Assembly (NCBI GenBank): GCA_900548225.1 | Contig: URJM01000042.1 | Location: 1-17,748, forward strand | Length of the DNA stretch: 17,748 bases | DNA from: an uncultured bacterium | Lineage (GTDB): Bacteria; Verrucomicrobiota; Lentisphaeria; Oligosphaerales; Oligosphaeraceae | Direction: 5' to 3' | Part shown: one piece after another, positions 6,679 through 14,748 of the stretch | How the letters are laid out: each line of letters opens with the position of its first letter | Numbering within the stretch: position 1 is the stretch's first letter | Program-made: the position numbers and the translations under genes | Notes under the pieces: model-generated | Seen by the model: only the letters and a program-made list of their open reading frames with translations | Database searches by the model: none | What the model was told of the DNA's origin: nothing

Positions 6679-7914
6679 ATGCGACTGGGGGGCAGAGTTT
6701 TTTCGAGAGAGCGCGGGCACATTTGGTTGCGTTGCGACTTCCTTGCCTTGCTCATAGAGGCTCTGCTTCTTGCGGTGGGCGTCGCATTCATCTACTGTGC
6801 CGGTGCCGAGGTGGGGGGCGACCTGGCTGGCAAGTGGAGCCGCCAGCTTGTCTGGATTTGCCTTGGCGGCGGTCTCTATGTGGTGACGGCCTCCGTGGAC
6901 TACCACTTCTGGTGCCGGAAGGGATTATGGTCATATCTTGCTGGAGTTCTGTTACTTGTGATAGTTCTTGTCTTTGGCAAGACACTTAACAACACCCGTG
7001 GATGGCTTCGTGTGCCAGGCATAGGGTTCCTGCAGCCAGTCGAGCTGGCGAAGCCCCTCACCCTTGTCTTCCTGGCGTGGCTTGGGACGCGCCCCGCGTT
7101 AAGAAACAGCCGGCTTGGTGAATGGCTTCCCGTCCTGGCGCTCTTTGGCGTGACGCTTGTCCCCGTATTCCTGATTTTTCTCCAGCCGGACATGGGGACT
7201 GCGCTTGTATTTCTTCCCGTGACCTTTGCCCTGGCGTTTTTGACCGGATTTCGGAAGAGGTGGTTTTTGCTTGGCGCCGGGATTCTGCTTTTCCTTCTGC
7301 CCTTTGCCTTTGCCAGCCTGAGCCCCTACCAGAAGGATCGGGTCAAGGTCTTCATCGCCACTCCGTCGCAGAAGCTTGTCCAGGTGGTGAAGGCCGTCGT
7401 TCCGGAATCGACGGCGGTTCGGCTCCAGGCGTCCTTGGACGGATTTCTGGCTCCTGCCGACGGGCAGAGCCGTCGTGACGACTGGAACGCCGTCCAGAGC
7501 ATGCTTGCCGTCGGCTCGGGGGGTCTTACGGGCAAGGGATACCTGAAGGGCTCCCAGCATGTGCTTGGGTATCTTCCAAAGACCATTGCGCCCACGGATT
7601 TCATCTTTTCGGTGATTGCGGAGGAGACAGGCTTTCTTGGGGGAGGCGCGGTGATTGCCCTGTTTGCAATCCTGATTCTCTGCTTTTGCAGGACAGCCCT
7701 TTTGGCGCGGGACCGCCTCGGTTGCTTCCTTGCCTTTGGGGCGGCCGTGTTTTTCGCGACCCATGCGTTGGTCAACATTTCCATGACGATTGGCGCGGCT
7801 CCGATTGTGGGGATTCCGTTGCCATTCGTGAGTTATGGAGGTTCCTTCATGTTGGGAACCATGATGCTGGCGGGGCTTGTCCAAAGCGTTCAGATGCATC
7901 GCGAGCCGGAGTAG
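6679..7914 (+). CDS. rodA: RodA-type peptidoglycan glycosyltransferase (SEDS family)
   Basis: RodA polymerises lipid II into glycan strands during side-wall growth, working with a class B penicillin-binding protein in the inner membrane. From the ATG at 6679 it is 411 aa, with about ten hydrophobic segments. SEDS signatures in order are FLQPVELAKP (about 117-126), FLQPDMGTALVF (167-178), AVGSGGLTGKGYLKGSQ (277-293), LPKTIAPTDFIFSVIAEETG (299-318), and the late GIPLPFVSYGGS block (378-389). The large extracytoplasmic loop before AVGSGG has acidic residues (D261, D267, D268), one of which should be the catalytic Asp; which one is unclear because the spacing differs from E. coli RodA. I chose RodA over FtsW because of the block pattern and because no division genes are nearby. 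No good ribosome site precedes the ATG; a TTG at 6649 is the other option. It opens an operon with lepB 12 nt downstream. Confidence 0.92.
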   Translation: MRLGGRVFSRERGHIWLRCDFLALLIEALLLAVGVAFIYCAGAEVGGDLAGKWSRQLVWICLGGGLYVVTASVDYHFWCRKGLWSYLAGVLLLVIVLVFGKTLNNTRGWLRVPGIGFLQPVELAKPLTLVFLAWLGTRPALRNSRLGEWLPVLALFGVTLVPVFLIFLQPDMGTALVFLPVTFALAFLTGFRKRWFLLGAGILLFLLPFAFASLSPYQKDRVKVFIATPSQKLVQVVKAVVPESTAVRLQASLDGFLAPADGQSRRDDWNAVQSMLAVGSGGLTGKGYLKGSQHVLGYLPKTIAPTDFIFSVIAEETGFLGGGAVIALFAILILCFCRTALLARDRLGCFLAFGAAVFFATHALVNISMTIGAAPIVGIPLPFVSYGGSFMLGTMMLAGLVQSVQMHREPE

Positions 7915-7926
7915 GGTGGCGGGTGC

Positions 7927-8454
7927 GTGCGGACATTCCGGAAGACATTGAAAACCATGGATGGCAATTGGCTGAGAAAATTCCTTGTCCCCGAGTTCAA
8001 CCGGGCCTTTTGGGTGAGGCTTCTGGCTGTGTCGCTCTCTGTCTTTGTCGTATGCCGTTTTTTCCTGACTCCCGCCTTCACCAATGGCGAGAGCATGGTT
8101 CCGACCTACGGGTCGGGTCGGTTTGTCTTGCTTTGGCGGCCGGTATACTGGTTCAGGAATCCCCGTGTCGGCGAGGTCGTGGCCGTGCGCTACAAGGGGG
8201 AGAAGGTGATGTTCTTCAAGCGTGTCGTCGCCACCGAGGGGCAGGTCGTGGAGTTTCGCCGTGGGCGCCTCTATGTCGATGGTCACAAGGTCGACCAGGA
8301 CTGGAACTATCTCACCCAGTGCGACTGGGAGCTTCCGCCCCGCGTGGTGCCTCCCGGCCACGTCTATCTGGTGGGTGACAACAGGGCGATGCCGATGGAG
8401 CAGCACATTTTCGGCCATACGTCAATCAGCCGCATTGTAGGGAAGGCGTTGTAG
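7927..8454 (+). CDS. lepB: Signal peptidase I
   Basis: This serine-lysine protease removes signal peptides from secreted preproteins at the outer face of the inner membrane (family S26). The protein is 175 aa with one N-terminal transmembrane segment (about residues 28-48), shorter than the two-segment E. coli enzyme. The nucleophile is Ser56 in NGESMVPTY and the general base is Lys98 in FFKRVVATEGQ. The late conserved box is GDNRAMPMEQHIFG (150-163), where the common form is GDN-R-x-x-S-x-D-S-R-x-x-G, so the usual Asp and Arg are replaced by Glu and His. The start is uncertain: GTG at 7927 lies 12 nt after the rodA stop, and ATG at 7957 would give 165 aa while keeping the membrane segment. 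Neither has a clear ribosome site. It is in a tight operon between rodA and the NFACT-R gene, whose ATG follows its stop by 2 nt. Confidence 0.9.
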   Translation: MRTFRKTLKTMDGNWLRKFLVPEFNRAFWVRLLAVSLSVFVVCRFFLTPAFTNGESMVPTYGSGRFVLLWRPVYWFRNPRVGEVVAVRYKGEKVMFFKRVVATEGQVVEFRRGRLYVDGHKVDQDWNYLTQCDWELPPRVVPPGHVYLVGDNRAMPMEQHIFGHTSISRIVGKAL

Positions 8455-8456
8455 AT

Positions 8457-8867
8457 ATGAAGGAGCGAGTGGAGCAGGAGCCTAGATACTGGAGCTACGA
8501 CCTGGGGGGCGGCTGGGTCGCGATGGCGGGGAAGAGCGACGTGGACAACGACCTCGTCTCCTTCCGTCTTGCAAGGCAGACCGACTACTGGTTTCACTTG
8601 AGCGGCGCTCCGGGCAGCCATGTTCTCCTGCGCGGCCCTGAGGGAGAGGTTCCCTCGCGGGAGCTTCTGGAGGCCGCGGCGTCCATTGCCGCGTACCACA
8701 GCAAGGCGCGTGATGCGGGGCGTGTTCCGGTGGATTGCTGCCTGGCGAAGTTTGTCAGCAAGCCCCGGCACGTTCCGGCTGGCACCGTCGTCATTTCGCA
8801 TTCCAGGGTTCTCAAGGTGCGGCCCTGCCTTCCGCCTGGCGAAGGAGTCGCCAGCCCGCAGCCGTGA
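8457..8867 (+). CDS. Standalone NFACT-R domain protein
   Basis: The 136-aa protein is nearly all one NFACT-R (DUF814) domain, the RNA-binding module found at the C-terminal part of RqcH, Rqc2/NEMF and FbpA proteins. The signature runs GKSDVDNDLVSFRLARQTD (25-43), then YWFHLSGAPGSHVLLR (44-59), then EAAASIAAYHSKAR (72-85) and VSKPRHVPAGTVVIS (100-114). In RqcH the module takes part in binding the obstructed 50S subunit and tRNA. A lone copy may bind tRNA or rRNA, but its partner is unknown. There is no NFACT-N or coiled-coil part, so it cannot by itself do what full RqcH does. Its ATG is 2 nt after the lepB stop, with GGAAGG (8441-8446) inside lepB as ribosome site; its stop is 2 nt before the hemW ATG, so translation is likely coupled. 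The last 12 residues (LPPGEGVASPQP) look unstructured. Confidence 0.85.
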   Translation: MKERVEQEPRYWSYDLGGGWVAMAGKSDVDNDLVSFRLARQTDYWFHLSGAPGSHVLLRGPEGEVPSRELLEAAASIAAYHSKARDAGRVPVDCCLAKFVSKPRHVPAGTVVISHSRVLKVRPCLPPGEGVASPQP

Positions 8868-8869
8868 AG

Positions 8870-10003
8870 ATGACGCACCGCCCCCAAAAACTCCCCTATC
8901 GTTCACTATATGTGCACGTCCCCTTCTGTGTCGGTGGAAAGTGCGACTACTGCGCCTTTGCGTCCCGTGGGGGCTGTTCCTCCGAGGAGTGTTCAGCCTA
9001 TCTTGCTGCCCTTGTCGAGGAGTTCAGGAGGCATTCTGGCAGGTGCGCCCCCCTGCGCTCGGTCTTCATAGGCGGCGGCACGCCGTCGTCGCTTTCCGCC
9101 AGTGCGTTGTCGCATCTATTGAAGTCCATCCGCGACTCCTTTGAGCTCCAGGATGACTGTGAATGGAGCTGCGAGGCCAATCCCGACTCCCTTACCTCCG
9201 AAAAGCTCTCCGTGATGATTGAGGGCGGCGTCAACCGCATCAGCCTTGGCGTCCAGACCTTTTCGCCGCGTTTCAGGCAGTCAATCGGCCGCCGGGGTTC
9301 ATTGGAGATGCTTTCCGGAATCATTTCCGAGGCCCGTGCGCTTGGCCTCCGAAGGCTGAATCTCGACATGATATACGCGTTGCCAGGCCAGTCCGTCGAC
9401 GATTGGCGAGGGGACTTGGAGAGTGCCCTCGGCTTCGCCCCGGACCATCTCTCGTGCTACAGCCTGATACTGGAGGAGGGGACGCCGCTGGCCCGGTGCC
9501 TCGCCGACTTCCGGGAAGACGAGGAACTCTTCCTGGAATGCTGGAGGCTGAATGACGAACTTCTCGAAAGGCACGGCCTCCGCAGATACGAAATCTCGAA
9601 TTTTGCACGTGAGGGCGCCCGATGCCGGCATAATTTCGAGGTCTGGCATGGGCAGACATACCTCGGGTGCGGACCCGCCGCAGTCTCTTTCGACGGTGAA
9701 ATCCGCCAGGCAAATCCCTCCACGCTGGAGGAGTGGCTTTCCGGAACGCCCCCGGAGGCCGACGTGCTGCCGCCATACGCCCGCGCCAGGGAGGTGCTCG
9801 CCTTCGGAATGCGCACCGTTGACGGGTGGGGCTGGCAGGAGCTGTCCGACGCGACGGGGCTCTCCCGCCAGGATGTGGAGGCCATCCCCGGCCTGGAGGA
9901 ACTGGCCGCTGGGGGGCTGGTCTCACAGGATGGCTACGGCCTCCGGCCAACCCCAAGGGGACTCCTCTTCAACGACCAGGTCGTTTCCGCGCTTCTTGCA
10001 TAG
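8870..10003 (+). CDS. hemW: HemW-like radical SAM protein with unusual cluster motif
   Basis: HemW proteins (formerly HemN-like) are radical SAM family heme chaperones. This one is 377 aa, the normal length. It begins MTHRPQKLPYRSLYVHVPFC and continues with the cluster site, VFIGGGTPSSL, EANPDSLTSEKL, NRISLGVQTFSPRF, LNLDMIYALPGQS, RYEISNFAREG and RHNFEVW, all in the HemW order. Two points are odd. The cluster cysteines are C20, C25 and C28, giving CX4CX2C, not the usual CX3CX2C; the codons read cleanly (TGT GTC GGT GGA AAG TGC). The late block reads YLGCGPAAVSF, where homologs usually have a His (GAHS). I chose the ATG at 8870, 2 nt after the upstream stop; the frame is open to 8735 but that part overlaps the NFACT-R gene. 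It is last in the rodA-lepB-NFACT operon. It could be a specialised paralog and not the true heme chaperone. Confidence 0.85.
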   Translation: MTHRPQKLPYRSLYVHVPFCVGGKCDYCAFASRGGCSSEECSAYLAALVEEFRRHSGRCAPLRSVFIGGGTPSSLSASALSHLLKSIRDSFELQDDCEWSCEANPDSLTSEKLSVMIEGGVNRISLGVQTFSPRFRQSIGRRGSLEMLSGIISEARALGLRRLNLDMIYALPGQSVDDWRGDLESALGFAPDHLSCYSLILEEGTPLARCLADFREDEELFLECWRLNDELLERHGLRRYEISNFAREGARCRHNFEVWHGQTYLGCGPAAVSFDGEIRQANPSTLEEWLSGTPPEADVLPPYARAREVLAFGMRTVDGWGWQELSDATGLSRQDVEAIPGLEELAAGGLVSQDGYGLRPTPRGLLFNDQVVSALLA

Positions 10004-10129
10004 AGGCGTCCATGCGCCGATTTCCTTTCCCCCGTCCTGTAAAGGGGCTTGGTCGGCATTATAGTAACTCTTGCCTGACAATTGAATCCCGAATCTATCT
10101 CACACACCATGTTTTCCGGAGCAATAACG

Positions 10130-11089
10130 ATGAGCAGACGCATAGTTTTTGTTTTCTCCTGCCTCCTTTTCCTTTCGGCCACCTCGCTTTTCGGCGCACG
10201 GCGCACCAGCCCATACGACGCACGCTGGAATGAGAAGCGCATTGCGGACATCACCAATGAAGTCCTCAACCAAGTCTCCATCCAGGAGAAGGAATACGTT
10301 GAAAAGCTCGAGGAACGCAACAGCAACAAGGGCAATTACGGCTCCTCCTACGGCGATCCCTACGGCGGCCCAGGAATGTCCAGCCCGAATTCCCCTGCCA
10401 ACGAGGAAATCCCCCCCTTCAAGCTCGATGTTGAGCGAATCAAGAAGGAAATCACCAAGAAGTTCGGCGGCGACCAGATGGATTCCATCGGAAAGAATCC
10501 ACGGGTGGACGTGGGGACGAAGCAGGACCTCTACGAGGCGGCGGTGAAAATCGTGGACAACCGGAGCGAGTTCAAGGATGTGGACATCAATGCGCTCTAT
10601 GAGCAGGAAATCAAGGACGCGGAGGAAAAGTTTCCCCTCTACAAGCAGGGCGAAACCGTGGAAATCACCTTTGCGTACGGCAACGAACCACGGCGGACAT
10701 ACAGGGGCACCTTCCGGCTGGAGGGACCATTCAAGATCTGGATTGGCAGGACGATGCTCAACAAGAACGACCTCCCCGACCTGATCCGCCCGCGCTTCTA
10801 CACCGACCTCAACCGCGAGGCTCGGGCACGCGAAATCGACAAGCACCTGCTTGTCAACAAGTTCAAGATTGCACGCGAGGAGGCGATTGCCGCCGAGGCC
10901 AAGGAGCTGCTGAAGAAGCAGTTCCAGAAGAACCTGCCGCGGGGGTGGGTCTATGTCAACGACACCTGGAAGATGGGCGCCGAGATGGTCGACGACATCC
11001 TGGAGTATCGCCGCGAGGACCTGAAGATCCGCAGCATGCCCAGGCCTGTCGGCGGCCCCAGCTACGTCGTCCCCGGGCGCTCCAACTGA
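10130..11089 (+). CDS. Exported protein of unknown function, 319 aa
   Basis: I do not recognise a family. The start at 10130 is set by GGAG (10118-10121), 8 nt upstream, and it yields a clear Sec signal peptide: MSRR, a hydrophobic core about residues 5-20 (IVFVFSCLLFLSATSLF), then GA before RRTSPYD. There is no lipobox cysteine at the cleavage site, so it is probably periplasmic. The mature part has a helical charged segment, a Gly/Ser/Tyr/Pro-rich linker (about residues 64-89, NYGSSYGDPYGGPGMSSP), a charged segment, a central patch that looks beta-rich (ETVEITFAYGNEPRRTYRGTFRLEG), then long charged helices and a Pro/Gly-rich tail. Lys and Glu are very abundant. It follows hemW by 126 nt, which probably holds its own promoter, and precedes dnaE by 39 nt, so the two are likely cotranscribed. 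That pairing gives no clear functional hint. Confidence 0.8.
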   Translation: MSRRIVFVFSCLLFLSATSLFGARRTSPYDARWNEKRIADITNEVLNQVSIQEKEYVEKLEERNSNKGNYGSSYGDPYGGPGMSSPNSPANEEIPPFKLDVERIKKEITKKFGGDQMDSIGKNPRVDVGTKQDLYEAAVKIVDNRSEFKDVDINALYEQEIKDAEEKFPLYKQGETVEITFAYGNEPRRTYRGTFRLEGPFKIWIGRTMLNKNDLPDLIRPRFYTDLNREARAREIDKHLLVNKFKIAREEAIAAEAKELLKKQFQKNLPRGWVYVNDTWKMGAEMVDDILEYRREDLKIRSMPRPVGGPSYVVPGRSN

Positions 11090-11128
11090 CGCACATCCCA
11101 CGCATAGCCCTTGGAGCATCCCTGAAGC

Positions 11129-14100
11129 ATGAGCGCGCCCCCGTTTGTCCACCTGCACGTCCATTCCGACTATAGCCTGCTCGACGGGGCGCAGTCCGTC
11201 AATTCGATTATCTCCCAGGCGGTGAAGTTCGGCATGCCCGCCGTGGCGTTGACGGACCACGGTTCTATGAGCGGCGTCTTCTCGTTGACCCAGGGATGCG
11301 AGAATAGGCGCGGCGACAAGGCTGCGCCTTATGACATCAACGGCATCGTCGGGTGCGAGTTCTATGTCGCCCACGGCAGCTACCGTGACAGGAGCCTGAG
11401 CGAGGAGAACCACTCCCGCTACCACCTGGTGGTTCTGGCTGAGAACCGCCAGGGCTATATAAACATGTGCCACCTCTCCGAGGAGGCCTGGCTGAGGGGA
11501 TACTATTACAAGCCGCGCATAGATTTCAGCCTCCTCGAGAAGTACAAGGAGGGGTTGATTGTCCTCTCCGCGTGCCTTTCCGGGCAGGTGCCGAAGCTTC
11601 TCCTGCAGGGGCGTGACGACGAGGCGCTGGCCGTCGCCACGAGGTATCGCGACCTCCTTGGCGAAAGGAACTACTTCATCGAGCTCCAGGACCATGGCCT
11701 CGAAGACCAGAAGGCGGTGAATCCGCGCCTCATCGAGATTGCACGCAAGCTTGGGCTTGGGCTCGTTGTCACAAATGACGCCCACTATCTCCGCCAGGAG
11801 GATGCCGAGGCCCAGGACCTGATGGTCTGCATCGGAACCCAGACCACCATCGACAACCCGTCCCGGATGCGCTTCGGCTCAAACGAGTTCTACTTCAAGA
11901 GCGCGGAGGAGATGTCGAAGCTCTTCCCGGAGATTCCAGAGGCGATGTCGAATACGGTGGAGATCGCGAGCCGTTGCAGCGTGCACCTTCCGACAGTCGA
12001 CCAGGACAATGCAAACCACTACCCAGCCTATCCGGAGCCAGAGGTTGAAGGAAAGGATCCAGACGTGGTGCGCTACGAGCATCTCCATCAAATCAGCGTT
12101 GATGGTCTCAAGTGGAGGTATGGCTTCGACCCTGCGGTTGACGAGATGACGGAGGAGCGCAGGAAGATCGTGGAGCGCATGGAATACGAACTGAGCGTCA
12201 TCAAGCGCATGGGATTCGTCAGCTACTACCTGGTGGTCTGGGATTTCCTGCACTATGCCGCGAAGATCGGAGTCCCGCTTGGCCCGGGGCGTGGGTCCGG
12301 CGCAGGCTCCCTGGTTGCGTATCTTGTCGGAATCACGCATATCGACCCCCTTAAATACGACCTTCTCTTCGAAAGGTTCCTCAACCCTGAGCGCATCAGC
12401 CCCCCTGACTTCGATATCGACCTCTGCGAACGCCGCAGGCACGAGGTCATCGAGTATGTCCGCCAAAAGTATGGCGCCGACCGGGTCGTTCAGATTGGCA
12501 CATTCGGCACCTTGAAGGCAAAGCAGGTGGTCAAGGACGTGGCTCGGGCAATGGGGCGCCCCCCTGCGGACGGAGCCGCCTTTGCGAAGCTGATTCCCGC
12601 GCATCCGAAGATGACCCTTGAGTTCGCCCTCAAGGGAAGCGACAAGCTGAATTGCCCTCCAAGCGCCGAGCTTGAGGCGAAAATCAACTCGGAGCCATGG
12701 TGCCAGGAACTCTGGAAATACGCCAAGACCCTGGAGGGGCTGAACAGGAACATGTCCATCCACGCGGCGGGCGTCATCATCGGGGACATGCCCGTGGCGG
12801 ATGTCGCGCCAATTGCACGTGGCGCGGGGGACGAGCCCATCACCCAGTTCCCCGCAGTCCCCTGCGAATCCCTTGGATTGCTCAAGATGGACTTCCTGGG
12901 CCTGAAGACCCTCACCATCATCCAGGATGCGCTCGACCTCGTCGAGGAGAGCACCGGGCAGAAGATCTACTCCGACAAGATTCCCGAGGACGATCAGAAT
13001 ACCTACCAGATGCTTGGCGAGGGCAAGACCGTGGCCGTCTTCCAGTTGGAATCCAAGGGGATGCAGGAGCTTTGCCGCAAGTGGAAGCCCACGCGCCTTG
13101 AAGACCTGATTGCGTTGATCTCGATCTACCGTCCCGGTCCCATTGACTACATCCCCGACTTCCTGAACCGCAGGGCGGGGATTGAGAAGGTGGAGTACGA
13201 CGTTCCCGAGATCGAGCCAATTCTTGCCAAGACCAATGGCATCATGCTCTACCAGGAGCAGATCATGCAGGTCGTCCAGGTGGTCGCGGGGTTTTCGCTG
13301 GGACAGGCGGACATTCTTCGGCGCGCCATCGGCAAGAAGCAGATTGACAAGATGACGAAGATGAAGGGGCTCTATATCAAGGGATGCCTCGACAAGGGAA
13401 TCTCCGAGGCTGCGGCTGAAAGCCTCTGGGAGAAGATCCTCAAGTTTGCCAGCTACGGCTTCAACAAGAGCCACGCCGCCGCATACTCGATGCTGACATA
13501 CCGCACCGGGTATCTCAAGGCCAACTACCCCGCCGCATTTATGGCGGCAGTCCTCACAAGCGAACTCTCAAATTCGGAGAAGATTTCCTTCTACCTGAAG
13601 GAGTGCCGCGAAATGGGGATACGGGTGCTCTCCCCTGACGTGAATACAAGCGGAATGCACTTCTCCGTCAGCGGGAACGACATACGGTTCGGATTGGCGG
13701 CAATCAAGACGGTTGGCGAGGGAATCGTCCAGCAGATCATTGACGCACGCAAGGAGGGAGGCCCCTTCCGGGACCTGGAGGAATTCTGCTGCCGCGTCGA
13801 AGGAGTCAACCAAAGGCTTCTCAACGCACTGATTCTGTCAGGCGCATTCGACTGCTTCGGGAAGCGTCGCAGCCAGCTTCTCGCCGCCGCGCCAGTGGCC
13901 ATCGCCACGGGTTCCTCGGACCGGAAGGACCGCTCCCGGGGCCAGCTTTCGCTCTTCGACATGATGTCCGACGAAGACCAGGCGAGCGTCGCAATCCAAT
14001 ACCCCGACATCCCGGAAATCCCGATGGACGAGCTGCTCAAAAACGAAAAGGAACTACTCGGATTCTTCCTGTCGGGGCACCCCATCGACCCGGGAATGGA

Positions 14101-14731
14101 GACAATCCAGGCATTCCAGATTGACGACCTGTCGGACTTGCCGGAACTTGGGAACGGAACCATCTTCCGCGCAGGGGCCTACATTTCGAATGTCATGAAA
14201 CGGGTCTCGAAGACGACGCAGAAGCCATACGCAATCCTTACCCTGGAAAGCAGGGAGGCAACATGCGAGGCAATGCTATTCAACCGGGAATACGAGGCCG
14301 TCATGAAGAAGAGCCCCCAGCTCCTCGAACCAGGGGCAATCGCATTGGCGGAAGGACAGGTGAATGTCGAGGACGACGGAGAGCACAAGAAGATGAGGCT
14401 GACGCTGAACAAGCTGGTGCCGCTGGACAAGGCCACGGAACTCTACACCTCCAAAATCACACTGAATATCGACGAAAAGGACGCCACGCCAGAAAAACTC
14501 TCCGGGTTGATGTCAATGTGCGCACGGCACAAGGGGCCGGCGGATGTCCATATCGGAATCAGGCTGGATTCAGGCGAATGCGTCTTCTTCAACAGGCACG
14601 GGCTCTCCGTCCATGCAGTGCCAAAGGTCGTGGATTTCCTGTATGAGGAGTTTGGAAAGGAGGCGGTCGCCTTCAGGCCAATCCGCGAACGCCCGCAGCC
14701 GCGTCAAAGAATGGAGTTCTACTCCGACTAG
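11129..14731 (+). CDS. dnaE: DNA polymerase III alpha subunit (DnaE)
   Basis: This is the family-C replicative DNA polymerase, catalytic core of the Pol III holoenzyme. It is 1200 aa and starts MSAPPFVHLHVHSDYSLLDG. The N-terminal PHP domain keeps all nine expected metal-site residues: H8, H10, D19, H44, E77, H99, C149, D217 and H219, whereas E. coli DnaE has lost several (for example Arg at the last His). The palm has GPGRGSGAGSLVAY and PDFDIDL with catalytic D429 and D431; the third Asp is D588 in LKMDFLGLKTLTII. Further family blocks are VFQLESKGM, SIYRPGPIDYIP, GIMLYQEQIMQVV and SYGFNKSHAAAYS. A helix-hairpin-helix region and an OB fold (from about residue 1020, AGAYISNVMKRVSKTTQKPY) follow. 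It is DnaE-type, not PolC, and has no intein or frameshift. GGAG (11113-11116) lies 12 nt before the ATG. Codon choice shifts toward A-ending codons in the last third. Confidence 0.97.
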   Translation: MSAPPFVHLHVHSDYSLLDGAQSVNSIISQAVKFGMPAVALTDHGSMSGVFSLTQGCENRRGDKAAPYDINGIVGCEFYVAHGSYRDRSLSEENHSRYHLVVLAENRQGYINMCHLSEEAWLRGYYYKPRIDFSLLEKYKEGLIVLSACLSGQVPKLLLQGRDDEALAVATRYRDLLGERNYFIELQDHGLEDQKAVNPRLIEIARKLGLGLVVTNDAHYLRQEDAEAQDLMVCIGTQTTIDNPSRMRFGSNEFYFKSAEEMSKLFPEIPEAMSNTVEIASRCSVHLPTVDQDNANHYPAYPEPEVEGKDPDVVRYEHLHQISVDGLKWRYGFDPAVDEMTEERRKIVERMEYELSVIKRMGFVSYYLVVWDFLHYAAKIGVPLGPGRGSGAGSLVAYLVGITHIDPLKYDLLFERFLNPERISPPDFDIDLCERRRHEVIEYVRQKYGADRVVQIGTFGTLKAKQVVKDVARAMGRPPADGAAFAKLIPAHPKMTLEFALKGSDKLNCPPSAELEAKINSEPWCQELWKYAKTLEGLNRNMSIHAAGVIIGDMPVADVAPIARGAGDEPITQFPAVPCESLGLLKMDFLGLKTLTIIQDALDLVEESTGQKIYSDKIPEDDQNTYQMLGEGKTVAVFQLESKGMQELCRKWKPTRLEDLIALISIYRPGPIDYIPDFLNRRAGIEKVEYDVPEIEPILAKTNGIMLYQEQIMQVVQVVAGFSLGQADILRRAIGKKQIDKMTKMKGLYIKGCLDKGISEAAAESLWEKILKFASYGFNKSHAAAYSMLTYRTGYLKANYPAAFMAAVLTSELSNSEKISFYLKECREMGIRVLSPDVNTSGMHFSVSGNDIRFGLAAIKTVGEGIVQQIIDARKEGGPFRDLEEFCCRVEGVNQRLLNALILSGAFDCFGKRRSQLLAAAPVAIATGSSDRKDRSRGQLSLFDMMSDEDQASVAIQYPDIPEIPMDELLKNEKELLGFFLSGHPIDPGMETIQAFQIDDLSDLPELGNGTIFRAGAYISNVMKRVSKTTQKPYAILTLESREATCEAMLFNREYEAVMKKSPQLLEPGAIALAEGQVNVEDDGEHKKMRLTLNKLVPLDKATELYTSKITLNIDEKDATPEKLSGLMSMCARHKGPADVHIGIRLDSGECVFFNRHGLSVHAVPKVVDFLYEEFGKEAVAFRPIRERPQPRQRMEFYSD

Positions 14732-14748
14732 GCTGATGATTTGTCTTT

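Noticed and set aside
7099..8418. 439-codon open frame on the minus strand
   Set aside because: It is antisense to rodA and lepB and has a His/Gln/Lys-rich composition typical of shadow frames.
10100..11785. 561-codon open frame on the minus strand
   Set aside because: It lies antisense to the exported protein gene and the start of dnaE, both clearly coding. It mirrors their codon bias and resembles no family.
11879..13474. 531-codon open frame on the minus strand
   Set aside because: It is fully antisense to dnaE, whose motifs are intact across this region. No ribosome site or domain supports it.
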